A stretch of DNA of 64,000 bases from NCBI GenBank assembly GCA_900752195.1, contig CAADUJ010000003.1, positions 62,001 through 126,000 of the forward strand, in the 5' to 3' direction. The translations under genes were made by a program, and so were the position numbers. This document shows positions 18,234 through 27,620 of the stretch, piece after piece (within the stretch, counting starts at the first letter, position 1; each line of letters opens with the position of its first letter). The DNA is from an uncultured Negativicutes bacterium (GTDB taxonomy: Bacteria; Bacillota; Negativicutes; Veillonellales; Megasphaeraceae). Under the pieces are notes generated by a model, which did no database searches, was not told the origin of the DNA, and saw nothing but the letters and a program-made list of their open reading frames with translations.

Positions 18234-18314
18234 TCATCATTTAAAATAGAACCGGGTGCAATACCAGTATGTCGATACTATTATGCAAGACGCATTGATT
18301 ACTCCCTCAAAGAA
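18225..18314 (-). ncRNA. yybP-ykoY manganese riboswitch
   Basis: The minus-strand leader has the conserved elements of the yybP-ykoY class: helix P1 closed by CTTTGAG (18312-18306) with CTCAAAG (18231-18225), the 5' loop GGGAGTA, the internal TCGACATACTGG and CCCGG segments, and GAGA just before the 3' strand of P1. When Mn(II) stabilises P1 the downstream terminator cannot form and mntP is transcribed. The ligand class is established for this family; the assignment here is by motif and by the mntP gene that follows. Confidence 0.88.
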
Positions 18315-18330
18315 TATGATTATTATACGG

Positions 18331-18622
18331 AAAATACAGAGCATTGTCAACGAAAATCCAGATGATGATGCGGTGACATCGATGGTTCTCTGTCTAGCAA
18401 GAAAAATAGCTGTTTTATGAAAGCCCAGACCTTCTACAAAGGAATTAATAGAATTTTTCTATTAATTCCTAAAGAAAAATATACTTGTTTCAATTAAGTT
18501 GATTGTATACAATGAATAGTAATAATAGAGCGTTTTCTATTTACATGTGAATAAAATAACAAACCTTACATCATTTTAATCATGTATCTATTCCGTACAA
18601 TAGTGAAAGGAAGACGTGCATC
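18331..18622. promoter_or_regulatory. Intergenic region with a 31-bp palindrome before the MFS gene
   Basis: No gene was seen here. At 18440-18470 there is a perfect 14-3-14 palindrome whose core is TTAATAG-N7-CTATTAA (18445-18465). The same 21-base core with the same spacing occurs at 21161-21181 before the reductase operon. It is the likely operator of the LysR-type regulator encoded at 20035-20934. Confidence 0.7.
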
Positions 18623-19918
18623 ATGGTAAAGCCGCCACATGGGCATGGACCTAAGCCGACAAAAAAGCGTTGGTTCATGCTGCTATTATTATTTATCTTA
18701 ACGGCAATCAATTACATGGATCGGACCAATATGGCCGTCGTTGCGTCGAGTATGAGCAGCGAGCTGGGGTTTCATGCAGCTACGATGGGATTGCTCTTTT
18801 CCGCCTTTGCCTGGGCGTATGGCATCATGCAGATTCCTGGCGGATGGTTTATTGAAATCGTTGGTTCTCGGATAGCCTATACGATTTCTCTCTTTTTATG
18901 GTCTACCTTTACCTTGTTCATGGGCTTTGGACATACCTTTGCCCAACTCTTTGGTATCCGCATGGCCATTGGTGCGGCAGAAGCACCGGCGTTTCCGACG
19001 AACAGCCGCGTCGTTACGGCGTGGTTTCCTGCTAAAGAACGAGCTACGGCGACTTCTATTTATACGGCAGGTGAATTTATTGGTCTGGCCTTTCTGACGC
19101 CATTCCTCTTTTGGATCCTCGAACAATATGGCTGGCGGGAAATTTTCTATATCACTGGTATTATCGGCGTTGTGGCCAGCGTTGCCTGGTATTTGCTCTA
19201 TCGTGATCCCGGTCCTGAATCGGGAGCCAATGAAGCTGAACTCGCCTATATCCACGAAGGTGGTGGCCTCACGGAAATAGCGCAGACGAAGACTCACGTC
19301 ACGTGGAACCAGATAGCAGAATTATTCAAACACCGCCAGCTCATCGGCATCTATATTGGACAATTTGCTAATACGAGTACGATGTATTTCTTCCTGACAT
19401 GGTTTCCGACGTACCTCATCATGTCGAAGAACCTGCCCCTGTTGAAAGCCGGCATTTATGCCATTATCCCATATGTAGGCGCCCTTGTGGGCGTGCTTCT
19501 GGGTGGTTATTGGTCGGACTGGATGCTTCGCAACGGCTATAGCCTGTCCCGGGCTCGTAAGACGCCTATCATTTGCGGTCTCCTTTGTTCCATGACAATT
19601 ATCGGAGCCAATTACGCCGATTCGCTGAACGTCATTATCGTCATCATGGCCATTGCTTTTTTTGGACAAGGCATGGCAGCTATCGTCTGGAGTACGGTCG
19701 GTGACATCGCGCCGACTAATACGGTAGGTCTTGCTGGTGGCGTCTTCAATTTTATCGGTAACCTGGCGGGGATTATAACGCCAATCGTCATCGGCGTCAT
19801 CTTGCAGCTGACAGGTTCCTTTGTTGGTGCCATGCTTTTCATCGGTGCCGTTGCAGCTATGGGCGTATTTTCGTTCCTCTTTATCGTCGGCGACATCCAT
19901 CGCATTGAAGTAAAATGA
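18623..19918 (+). CDS. MFS transporter, anion:cation symporter family
   Basis: A 431-residue protein with twelve predicted helices. The segment NYMDRTNMAVVASSM at the end of the first helix is the signature of the ACS family, which carries organic anions such as hexuronates, glucarate, phthalates and other carboxylates. A LysR-box palindrome 150 bases upstream is shared with the reductase/dehydrogenase operon, so it probably imports the same hydroaromatic acid (quinate or shikimate type). The start ATG 18623 is preceded by AAAGGAAG. Substrate is inferred from regulation and neighbourhood. Confidence 0.85.
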   Translation: MVKPPHGHGPKPTKKRWFMLLLLFILTAINYMDRTNMAVVASSMSSELGFHAATMGLLFSAFAWAYGIMQIPGGWFIEIVGSRIAYTISLFLWSTFTLFMGFGHTFAQLFGIRMAIGAAEAPAFPTNSRVVTAWFPAKERATATSIYTAGEFIGLAFLTPFLFWILEQYGWREIFYITGIIGVVASVAWYLLYRDPGPESGANEAELAYIHEGGGLTEIAQTKTHVTWNQIAELFKHRQLIGIYIGQFANTSTMYFFLTWFPTYLIMSKNLPLLKAGIYAIIPYVGALVGVLLGGYWSDWMLRNGYSLSRARKTPIICGLLCSMTIIGANYADSLNVIIVIMAIAFFGQGMAAIVWSTVGDIAPTNTVGLAGGVFNFIGNLAGIITPIVIGVILQLTGSFVGAMLFIGAVAAMGVFSFLFIVGDIHRIEVK

Positions 19919-19936
19919 ATAAGGGGCATGCCCTGT

Positions 19937-19970
19937 ATGCAGTCATATAGTTATATGGCTGCATTTTTTT
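19937..19970 (+). terminator. Terminator after the first MFS gene
   Basis: ATGCAGTCATATA pairs with TATATGGCTGCAT around a two-base loop and is followed by seven T residues. Confidence 0.85.
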
Positions 19971-20034
19971 ATTGACAAACGTGTACAAGGCCCCATAACA
20001 TATTTGCTTTTGCAAGCAATTGTAGGGACCTGTT

Positions 20035-20934
20035 TTATATAAGGGCCCCATTTTGACGCCACCGTGACAAGATGAAGTTGCGGAACCTATCGACAATAGG
20101 CAATATCTGAGCTTTTTTCGAAAGGGTCATGAACAAATAGCGCCGTTCATAAGGCTCGGCAATGGGAATCCGATCAAGGTCATAATATTGAAGCGTATAG
20201 AAATCTGGCATGATGGCGACGCCGTAGCCGGCAGATACGAAGCCGGCCATAGCGTTATCTTCTTCGACGTGGCAAATCGTCTTGACGTGGGCATCGGCAT
20301 GGGTCAGAAGTTTCTGGATGACCGGATAGAGGCCACTGTTCTTACCAAAGGAAATGAATGGATACGGCTCGAGCTCTTTCAGCGAAATCGAGCCACGGTT
20401 ACTCAAAGGATGGCCCTTGGGCACGGCGATGACAAGATCTTCCTCAGCGACGGGATAGAACATGACATCCGTTTCGTTTTCAAGGGACGAACAGAACGCA
20501 ATATCGATCTTTTCTTCTTTCAGCGATTGGATGAGTGACGTCGTCGTTCCCTGTACAAAATCAAAGGAGATGTCTTTGTTGCCCGGAATCGCCTGGAATT
20601 GGGTGATCATCTCCGGTATGAGGGTATATCCCATGGTGTAGATAAAGCCCAATGTAATGGTACCGGCGTCAGGTCGCGTGTAGGCCTTCATCAATTCAAT
20701 TCCTTGATGGAGTTCTCCTAACGAACGTTGTACGTAAGGGAGAAACATATGTCCATATTTGTTGAGATAAATATTACGTCCCCGTTTTTCAAAAAGATGG
20801 ATTGACAGTTCCTTTTCTAATTCTCGAATGGCTCGGTTCAAGCTGGGTTCCGTAATATACAGTTCTTCCGCAGCTTTGCGGTAATGTTCGGTTCTGGCTA
20901 AGGTCATGAAATATTGCAGTTGCTTTAAATTCAT
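20035..20934 (-). CDS. LysR-type transcriptional regulator of the hydroaromatic cluster
   Basis: A 299-residue LysR-family protein. The N-terminal winged helix-turn-helix is clear (LKQLQYFMTLARTEHYRKAA, then ITEPSLNRAIRELEKEL), followed by the effector-binding domain from about residue 90 (GTITLGFIYTMG). It sits between the MFS gene and the reductase operon and is divergent from the latter. Matching TTAATAG-N7-CTATTAA sites lie in both target promoter regions and a half site at 20988-20994 near its own start. By analogy with the family it would activate these genes when the growth substrate or an intermediate such as 3-dehydroshikimate is bound; the ligand is not known. Confidence 0.9.
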   Translation of the reverse strand: MNLKQLQYFMTLARTEHYRKAAEELYITEPSLNRAIRELEKELSIHLFEKRGRNIYLNKYGHMFLPYVQRSLGELHQGIELMKAYTRPDAGTITLGFIYTMGYTLIPEMITQFQAIPGNKDISFDFVQGTTTSLIQSLKEEKIDIAFCSSLENETDVMFYPVAEEDLVIAVPKGHPLSNRGSISLKELEPYPFISFGKNSGLYPVIQKLLTHADAHVKTICHVEEDNAMAGFVSAGYGVAIMPDFYTLQYYDLDRIPIAEPYERRYLFMTLSKKAQILPIVDRFRNFILSRWRQNGALI

Positions 20935-21299
20935 GAAAACACCCTTTCTTATGCAATTTAGTCAAAATGATGTGCAAAAATCGTGTATTAATAGAAAAAA
21001 TGCACGCAGATTTTGCAAATGTTCTATTGAAATAGGTGATGTATTTCTAGGGAGGCGAAGAAAAATATATATCCTAAGGATAGTAAAAAGGCTATATTAT
21101 TAGGGTTTCTTCAAAAAGACGCCGTTATGGCATACCTTCCTATCGATAGTATACCACTGTTTAATAGTATTTTTCTATTAATTTAATGCAATTTATGAGA
21201 TTGTTCTATTATTTTTGATTTCGTATAATTCCAGTGTAAGGTTTGAATAGTTATTTTTTTCACTTATATGTGTATTCATAAAAGGAGGACATTTCAGTC
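20935..21299. promoter_or_regulatory. Divergent control region with LysR operator
   Basis: This 365-base region contains no gene. It holds a full TTAATAG-N7-CTATTAA site (21161-21181), a half site TTAATAG (20988-20994), a short palindrome CTATTGAAATAG (21024-21035), and a direct repeat ATGCAATTTA at 20951-20960 and 21186-21195, one near each divergent gene. It is the expected place for regulator binding to both promoters. Confidence 0.65.
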
Positions 21300-23306
21300 A
21301 TGAATCAATTGTATCCCCATGTGTTTGCTCCCTTTACGATCAAGCGGACGACCTTCCGTAACCGCGTTATCATGCCGCCTATGGGTTCTAATCTGGCAAC
21401 CTTTACCGGAGAAGTTTCGGAAGAAATGAAAAACTACTACGGCCTGCGGGCTCGTGGGGGCACCGCACTCATTACAGTTGAAAATGCCTGCATCGATTAT
21501 CCATTAGGAACAAACGGAACGAAGCAGCTCCGCATCGACAACAAACAATTTATACCGGGCCTCTACGAATTGACCGAACGGATCCACGCCTATGGAGCTC
21601 TTGCTTCCATTCAGCTCAATCACGCTGGCGCATCGGCGTATCCAGAACGCCTTCAAGGCCTCCAGTCCGTATCGTCTTCTTCGGTACCGTCTAAAGAAGG
21701 CAATCCGGCACCGCGTCCTCTGACGAAACGGGAAATCCTCAATATCGTCGATGCATACGCCGAATCGGCACAAAGGGCCATTCAAGCCGGCTTCGATATG
21801 GTAGAAATCCATGGCGGCCACTCGTACCTTTTGGACCAGTTCCTGTCGCCTTTGTACAACAAACGGACCGATGAATTTGGTGGTTCCTACGAAAACCGTG
21901 CCCGTTTCCCGCGCCTCGTCGTCGAAGCGGTTCGCAAAGCTGTTGGAAAATGGGTTCCCATTTCCTTCCGCCTTTCTGCTGATGAATTCATCGAAGGCGG
22001 AAACACCATTGACGATACGCTGAAACTCCTCGAATACATCGAACCGGAAGTCGATATCATAAATGTTTCTGCAGCTGTTAACGATTCTATCCAGTACCAG
22101 ATCGACAAATGTGACCTTCCTGACGGCTGGCGGGCATACCTGTCGGAACAGATCAGGAAGAAATTCAACAAACCTGTCATCATCTCCGGCAACATCCGCG
22201 ATCCGAAAGTAGCCGATCAGATCATTGCTGAAGGCAAGACCGATTTCGTCGCCATTGGCCGCGGCCTCATCGCCGACCCGAACTGGTGCCGCAAAGCCAT
22301 GACAGGCAAGACGGAACAAATCAACAAGTGCATCTGCTGCAACATCGGCTGTGCCGATCATCGAATTGCCAAATCCCAGCCTATCCGTTGTACCGTCAAC
22401 CCGGACGTCATCCACGGTATGGATTACAAGGCGCATAAAGTAAACTGCGACATCCATGTCGTCGTCATCGGTGGTGGCACATCGGGTCTTGAAGCGGCCT
22501 GCACGGCTGCCGAAGTCGGTTGTAAGGTCACGCTTCTCGAACGGAGCGGCGAATTGGGTGGCCTGGCACGTATGATTGCCCGTTTCCCTGAAAAGAGCCG
22601 CATCGATGACTTCCCGAAATATCTGGAAGACCGCGTCAAGAGACTGCCCAACTTGGAAGTCCGCCTCAACACGACGGCTACGAAGGAACTTCTCGAAGAA
22701 TTGAAACCGGACGTCCTTTACAGTGCCACTGGTTCCAAGCCTATGCTGCCGCCTATTGAAGGCCTCCGCGAATTGACGGACGCCAAGGGCAGCCACATCA
22801 AATCGGTATATGGTTTCATGGATAACATCCCGTATTTTGAAGAACATGCTGAAGGCAAGAACGTCGTCATCATCGGCTGCGGTGCCGTTGGTCTGGACGT
22901 CATGGAATTCTTCACTCTACGCAAGGCCCACGTCGCCATGATCGAAATGATGCCGTCCTTCGGCAAAGACGCCGACATCGTATCGAAATCGACGTTTAAA
23001 GAACTACTGGCTACTCATCCTGTCGATATGCACCTTGGTACGGCCCTTCAAAAGGTATGCCCTGATAAATTCATCGCTGCAAAAGACGGCGTTTCCGCAG
23101 AATATCCCTTTGACTATGGATTCATCTGCATGGGCCTCATACCGGATATCCCAGCTGACGATCCCTTCAAGACCTACGCCGACGAAAAGGGCATCCCCTT
23201 CCAGAATTTTGGCAACAGCTTGAAAACCGGTCAGATCATCCACGGCACAGAAATTGGCCGCAACATCGTCCATACCCTCGATATGATGGGCGCCTTCGAT
23301 GATTGA
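21300..23306 (+). CDS. Old-yellow-enzyme/FeS/FAD reductase (2-enoate or 2,4-dienoyl-CoA reductase type)
   Basis: A 668-residue three-part flavoenzyme. Residues 1 to about 335 are an FMN TIM barrel with HGGHSYLLDQFLSPLYN and FGGSYENRARFPR; then Cys residues of the [4Fe-4S] site in KCICCNIGC followed by RCTVNPD (about 343-365); then an FAD/NAD domain with VVVIGGGTSGLEAA (about 384) and a second nucleotide fold VVIIGCGAVGLD (about 522). Relatives reduce C=C bonds conjugated to a carboxylate, thioester or ketone. It opens an operon with a shikimate-type dehydrogenase, an MFS gene and a dehydroquinase, so a hydroaromatic enoate such as shikimate or 3-dehydroshikimate is a plausible substrate, but this is inference. 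AGGAGGAC precedes ATG 21300. Confidence 0.88.
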   Translation: MNQLYPHVFAPFTIKRTTFRNRVIMPPMGSNLATFTGEVSEEMKNYYGLRARGGTALITVENACIDYPLGTNGTKQLRIDNKQFIPGLYELTERIHAYGALASIQLNHAGASAYPERLQGLQSVSSSSVPSKEGNPAPRPLTKREILNIVDAYAESAQRAIQAGFDMVEIHGGHSYLLDQFLSPLYNKRTDEFGGSYENRARFPRLVVEAVRKAVGKWVPISFRLSADEFIEGGNTIDDTLKLLEYIEPEVDIINVSAAVNDSIQYQIDKCDLPDGWRAYLSEQIRKKFNKPVIISGNIRDPKVADQIIAEGKTDFVAIGRGLIADPNWCRKAMTGKTEQINKCICCNIGCADHRIAKSQPIRCTVNPDVIHGMDYKAHKVNCDIHVVVIGGGTSGLEAACTAAEVGCKVTLLERSGELGGLARMIARFPEKSRIDDFPKYLEDRVKRLPNLEVRLNTTATKELLEELKPDVLYSATGSKPMLPPIEGLRELTDAKGSHIKSVYGFMDNIPYFEEHAEGKNVVIIGCGAVGLDVMEFFTLRKAHVAMIEMMPSFGKDADIVSKSTFKELLATHPVDMHLGTALQKVCPDKFIAAKDGVSAEYPFDYGFICMGLIPDIPADDPFKTYADEKGIPFQNFGNSLKTGQIIHGTEIGRNIVHTLDMMGAFDD

Positions 23307-23365
23307 TCGGCTGCACATATACACTTACGATTCTATTCATTTCAATTTTTTAGGAGGAAACTATC

Positions 23366-24244
23366 ATGGGAAAAATTCCTGTCACTGAACGCGTTACTGG
23401 TCATACCGAACTCATCGGTCTCATTGCCTATCCGATTCGTCACAGCATGTCGCCGACGATGCACAACGAAGCCTTCAAAAAACTGGGTCTCGATTACGTA
23501 TACGTTTGCTTTGAAGTAGACAACGACACTTTGGAAGACACCGTAAAAGGCCTTCGTGCCATGAAAGTCCGCGGCTGGAACGTTTCGATGCCGAACAAAG
23601 GACCTATTACGCAGTATTTGGACAAATTGTCCCCGGCATCGCAGATTGTCGGCGCCTGCAATACCGTCGTCAATGATAACGGCGTCCTTACCGGTACTAT
23701 CACCGATGGCACTGGCGCCATGAAGGCCCTTAAAGAAGAAGGCGTAGACTACGTTGGCAAGAAGATGGTCGTCATCGGTGCTGGCGGTGCGGCTACGGCT
23801 ATCGAAGTACAGGCCGCTTTAGACGGTGTTAAAGAACTCACCATCTTCAACCGAGACGACGAATTCTATTCCCACGGCGAAGAAACGGTGAAGAAACTCC
23901 GTGAGCGTACGGACTGCGTCGTAAACATCTATCATCTTGAAGACCATGAAACGCTCAAAAAAGAATTGAATAGTGCTGACATCTACATCGATGCTACGTC
24001 TTGCGGCATGAAACCCTTGGAAGACGTCGTTGCGATTCCTGATAAATCATACCTCCGTCCGGACCTCATCGTCATGGATACGGTCTATGCACCGCGCAAG
24101 ACGAAACTCATGGAATGGTGCGATGAAGTTGGCTGCAAAAACTTTAACGGCCTCGGCATGATGCTCTATCAGGGCGCGGCTGCCTTCAAGCTCTGGACGG
24201 GAAAAGACATGCCTGTCGATTTCATTAAAGACGTATTATTCTAA
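23366..24244 (+). CDS. Shikimate/quinate dehydrogenase, catabolic copy 1
   Basis: A 292-residue member of the AroE/YdiB family, which interconverts 3-dehydroshikimate and shikimate or 3-dehydroquinate and quinate with NAD(P). Substrate-binding residues are in YPIRHSMSPTMHN, the catalytic Lys is in VSMPNKGPI, the catalytic Asp in TITDGTGA, and the cofactor loop is VIGAGGAATAIEVQA. It is clearly different from the biosynthetic AroE at 30609 and about as long as YdiB. A second, closely related copy is at 27621-28502. AGGAGGAAAC precedes ATG 23366. Context in a LysR-controlled operon with transporters points to catabolism. Confidence 0.9.
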   Translation: MGKIPVTERVTGHTELIGLIAYPIRHSMSPTMHNEAFKKLGLDYVYVCFEVDNDTLEDTVKGLRAMKVRGWNVSMPNKGPITQYLDKLSPASQIVGACNTVVNDNGVLTGTITDGTGAMKALKEEGVDYVGKKMVVIGAGGAATAIEVQAALDGVKELTIFNRDDEFYSHGEETVKKLRERTDCVVNIYHLEDHETLKKELNSADIYIDATSCGMKPLEDVVAIPDKSYLRPDLIVMDTVYAPRKTKLMEWCDEVGCKNFNGLGMMLYQGAAAFKLWTGKDMPVDFIKDVLF

Positions 24245-24304
24245 TCATCTATAACGCTAGTTGCGGTAATGAAACTCATTACCGTGCGCCAAAGGAGAAA
24301 TAAA

Positions 24305-25513
24305 ATGGAACACACACATTCGTATCGTCCCCTTTGCCTAAGCCTGTATTTAAATTATTTCGTACACGGCATCGGTGTCATCATCCTGGCACAGAACATG
24401 GATGCTCTGGCAGCTCGCTGGGGGTCCATTGCCGACGTCGCTTGGGTAATTTCTATGCTCGGCATTGGCCGGCTCATCGTCCTCTTCGTATCGGGCAAGC
24501 TTTCCGACAAATACGGCCGTAAACCGTTCGTACTTCTCGGCATGGTTACGTATATTTCCTTCTTCGTGGGCATCCTCCTGAGTCCGACGTCCCTTGTGGC
24601 CTGCATATTCGGTATCCTCGCCGGTGTAGCCAACTCATTTCTCGACGCGGGGACCTATCCGGCTCTCATCGAATCCTATCCTGAAAGTGCCAGCACTGTT
24701 ACGGTACTCTTGAAAGCCTTTATTTCTGCTGGCCAGTTCCTCTTGCCCCTCTTCATCGGCATCCTTGTCGCTATGGATGCCTGGTACGGCTGGTCCTTCA
24801 TCGTAGCCGCTGCTATTTTGCTCATTAACCTGCCTCTCATGATGAAGATGTCCTATCCCTCCATGAACCCTGCAGAAGAAGCAAAAGAAGACGGTAAAGA
24901 CACGGCTGCTGCTTTGTGGATGCCGAAATCAAAATGGTATCTTGAAGGTATCTGCTTTGTCATCTACGGTTACATTTCCCAGGCTACGTTTTACCTCATC
25001 AGCCAGTGGCTCACCAAATACGGTGCCGCTGTTGCTCAGATGTCCGACATGGCTGCCCGCTCGCTCATGAGCTATTACTCTGTAGGCTCTCTGTGCTGCG
25101 TATTCTTCACGGCATTCGTCACGAAGAAAGGCATCCGCCCCATTACGCTCCTCGTCGCTTATACCTTGATTTCCACCCTTTCCATTAGTGCTCTGTACTT
25201 CATGCCTTCGGCAACGCTGGCTCCTATCTTGTCCTTCATCGTAGGGTTCTCCGCAGCTGGCGGTGTCATGCAGCTCGGCCTCGTCATGATGACGGAAATG
25301 TTCCCGAAGGGCAAAGGTACCATGACGGGTATCTTCTACACGACAGGCTCCATTGCATCCTTTACGATTCCTGTCGTCACCGGCTATATGGCTGACAGCG
25401 GCATCAACAGCATCATGGGCCTTGACGCAGCTATCGCCTTAGCAGGTTTCGTTATTGCCTGCATCATCTATGTACGCTACAATAGTGTCATGAAAGAACG
25501 GCCTGCAGCATAA
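24305..25513 (+). CDS. MFS transporter 2 of the hydroaromatic operon
   Basis: A 402-residue protein with twelve predicted helices and the MFS loop signature SGKLSDKYGRKPFV between helices 2 and 3. ATG 24305 follows AAAGGAGAAA; the upstream ATG at 24269 lacks a site. It lies between the dehydrogenase and the dehydroquinase in one operon, so it probably carries quinate, shikimate or a product. It is not closely similar to the ACS-type transporter at 18623, hence a separate role (for example a different acid or export) is likely. Confidence 0.82.
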   Translation: MEHTHSYRPLCLSLYLNYFVHGIGVIILAQNMDALAARWGSIADVAWVISMLGIGRLIVLFVSGKLSDKYGRKPFVLLGMVTYISFFVGILLSPTSLVACIFGILAGVANSFLDAGTYPALIESYPESASTVTVLLKAFISAGQFLLPLFIGILVAMDAWYGWSFIVAAAILLINLPLMMKMSYPSMNPAEEAKEDGKDTAAALWMPKSKWYLEGICFVIYGYISQATFYLISQWLTKYGAAVAQMSDMAARSLMSYYSVGSLCCVFFTAFVTKKGIRPITLLVAYTLISTLSISALYFMPSATLAPILSFIVGFSAAGGVMQLGLVMMTEMFPKGKGTMTGIFYTTGSIASFTIPVVTGYMADSGINSIMGLDAAIALAGFVIACIIYVRYNSVMKERPAA

Positions 25514-25537
25514 CAGGCGACAAAGGAGGAAACAACT

Positions 25538-26284
25538 ATGGTAAAAATCGGTAACGTCGCATTAGATAATGGCATGCCTAAAATCTGCGTTCCCATCGTG
25601 GGCCGCACCGTAGATGAACTCGTTACGGAATGCCGGTATCTTCAAGATAAAATTTATGATGTCGTCGAGCTGCGCATCGACTTTTTGAAAGAGGTCACTA
25701 AGCTTTCTGCCGTCGACGAAGCGCTTCAGACCGTCCGCAAGGAACTGCCTAACAGCGCCATCCTCTTCACGTTCCGCACGAAGGAAGAAGGCGGCGAAAC
25801 AGTCGTTGCCGAATCGTACTACTTCGACCTCATTGCCCACGCCATCAAGAGCGGGCTCGTCGATGGTGTTGACGTGGAATACTTCCGCGACAAAGAACGC
25901 ATTGAAAAGACGTTGGCTATTGCCAAAGAACACGGTGTCACCGTTGTCATGAGCAACCATGATTTCGACAAGACGCCGTCCTTTGAAGATATTACAGGCC
26001 GTCTCATTGGCATGAAGAAGCTTGGCGCTGATGTAGCAAAGCTGGCCTGCATGCCCCAATCGGCAAAAGATGTCCTCACACTCCTTTCGGCTACGGAACA
26101 CGTCAAATCCCAGTATCCGGATGAACCGCTCATTACCATGTCCATGGGTAAGCTTGGAGCCGTCAGCCGTATCAGTGGTGAAATCTTCGGTTCGTGCCTC
26201 ACCTTCGGGTCGGCCAAACAAGCATCGGCTCCTGGCCAGATTGAAGTCACCTTGCTTCAAAAAATCTTAAAAGTTCTTCACTAA
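25538..26284 (+). CDS. aroD: Type I 3-dehydroquinate dehydratase
   Basis: A 248-residue class I dehydroquinase, which converts 3-dehydroquinate to 3-dehydroshikimate through a Schiff base. The N-terminal Glu/Arg pair is in VVELRIDFL, the catalytic His in VVMSNHDFDKTPS, the Schiff-base Lys in LGADVAKLACMP and the C-terminal substrate Arg in LGAVSRISGEIFGS. It is the last gene of the LysR-controlled operon, followed by a terminator. No other dehydroquinase gene lies in the biosynthetic aro operon in this window, so this enzyme could serve catabolism, biosynthesis or both. Confidence 0.95.
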   Translation: MVKIGNVALDNGMPKICVPIVGRTVDELVTECRYLQDKIYDVVELRIDFLKEVTKLSAVDEALQTVRKELPNSAILFTFRTKEEGGETVVAESYYFDLIAHAIKSGLVDGVDVEYFRDKERIEKTLAIAKEHGVTVVMSNHDFDKTPSFEDITGRLIGMKKLGADVAKLACMPQSAKDVLTLLSATEHVKSQYPDEPLITMSMGKLGAVSRISGEIFGSCLTFGSAKQASAPGQIEVTLLQKILKVLH

Positions 26285-26306
26285 CGTGAGTTACGTACGT
26301 CACAGA

Positions 26307-26337
26307 CAGCGGGCTGCCTCGTCAGCCCGCTTTTTTC
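26307..26337 (+). terminator. Terminator after aroD
   Basis: AGCGGGCTG and CAGCCCGCT form a nine-base-pair GC-rich stem with loop CCTCGT, followed by TTTTTT. Confidence 0.92.
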
Positions 26338-26422
26338 TTGAAATACCTTTCCCTTGTCTATAAAGTCGTCTATAATAGCAAAAGACATATCTTGCTACTA
26401 TGCATAGAGGGGGCATATACAA

Positions 26423-27616
26423 TTGCGTAACGAAAAGCTTTGGACAGCACCATTCCTGTCCATGGGGAGCATCAATTTTCTTCAATTTCTGACACAGTAT
26501 GTTATGGTCACGACACTTCCTTTATTCATTATCGACCGCTTTCAGGGTACGGAACTGGAAGCGGGCCTTGCCATGACCTTTTTCCAGATTGGTACGAGCG
26601 TCTTTCGCCCTGCTGCAGGTCTTCTCGTCGATAAAGAAAATAAGAGGCATCTTCTCTTAGGGGTTCTTTTCGTATTTGTCCTTATCATAGGAGGCTTTAA
26701 TGGCGTCACTGACATGGGGCAGATTTTTGGCCTTAGATTGTTCCACGGCATCCTCTTTTCCCTGGCGACGACAGCGGCTGCGTCTATTGCCGTCCTGCTC
26801 ATCCCGCAGACGCGGCGCGGTGAAGGAATTGGCTATTTTTCTGTTACGACAAATCTTGCCATGGTCGTAGGCCCTTTGGTAGGCCTCGTCCTCTACAGCA
26901 GTGTCGGTATAGAAGGCGTATTCATCGTGTTAACGGTCCTTTCTGTCTTCATGGCCGTGACGATGACTGTGACCCCTATTCCAAAGGACGTAGTCCAGCC
27001 CGTGCCACGCCATGTGGCAGGCCACTTCTGGAATCAGGTCATTGAAAAGCGGTCCCTTCCGGCATCGACGCTGGCAGGTCTCGTATTCTTTTCTTACGGC
27101 GGTATTTTGACGTTCATTCCGCTCTATGCTTCGTCTATCGGCCTTAAAGCGGACGCTGGCCTTTTCTTCGTCGTCTTTGCCATCGTCATCGTCGTCACGA
27201 GGCCTCTCATTGGCAACGTCTTCGACCACGTCGGGCCATCTATGGTCATCTATCCGGGCTTTATCCTCTTTGTCGTGGGATTCGTCCTCTTTAGCATGGT
27301 TCAGTCGTCCTTTTTATTCCTCTTGTCGGCAGGCATCTTAGGATTGGGCTTTGGCGCCTTGAGCCCGGCTTTCCAGACCCTCGCCATCCAGAGTGTTCCC
27401 GTCGATCGGGCCGGTGCGGCAACGGCAACGTATTTCTGGTTCCTCGACATCTTCGTTGGCTTGTCGGCTATCATCCTCGGCGTCGTCGCAACGGCTTTTG
27501 GCTATGGCGTCCTCTACGGCATCGTCTGTCCTATGACCGTCGTCGTAGCAGCACTTGGGTATTTCATATTCTTTACAAAACATCAGGGCCATTGGCCCCA
27601 TAAGGAGGCTGTGTAA
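26423..27616 (+). CDS. MFS transporter 3, paired with the second shikimate/quinate dehydrogenase
   Basis: A 397-residue MFS protein with about twelve helices and the repeat motif RPAAGLLVDKENKRH. The start is TTG 26423 behind GAGGGGGC; no better ATG lies near. The next gene, a second shikimate/quinate dehydrogenase, begins four bases after its stop, so the two form a transporter-dehydrogenase pair distinct from the upstream operon, which ends in a strong terminator. No LysR-box palindrome was seen before it, so its regulation may differ. Confidence 0.8.
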   Translation: MRNEKLWTAPFLSMGSINFLQFLTQYVMVTTLPLFIIDRFQGTELEAGLAMTFFQIGTSVFRPAAGLLVDKENKRHLLLGVLFVFVLIIGGFNGVTDMGQIFGLRLFHGILFSLATTAAASIAVLLIPQTRRGEGIGYFSVTTNLAMVVGPLVGLVLYSSVGIEGVFIVLTVLSVFMAVTMTVTPIPKDVVQPVPRHVAGHFWNQVIEKRSLPASTLAGLVFFSYGGILTFIPLYASSIGLKADAGLFFVVFAIVIVVTRPLIGNVFDHVGPSMVIYPGFILFVVGFVLFSMVQSSFLFLLSAGILGLGFGALSPAFQTLAIQSVPVDRAGAATATYFWFLDIFVGLSAIILGVVATAFGYGVLYGIVCPMTVVVAALGYFIFFTKHQGHWPHKEAV

Positions 27617-27620
27617 TACG

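Noticed and set aside
21504..22847. A 447-codon open frame on the minus strand
   Set aside because: It lies fully opposite the clearly coding reductase gene, shows no recognisable motif, and arises from third-position bias of that gene.
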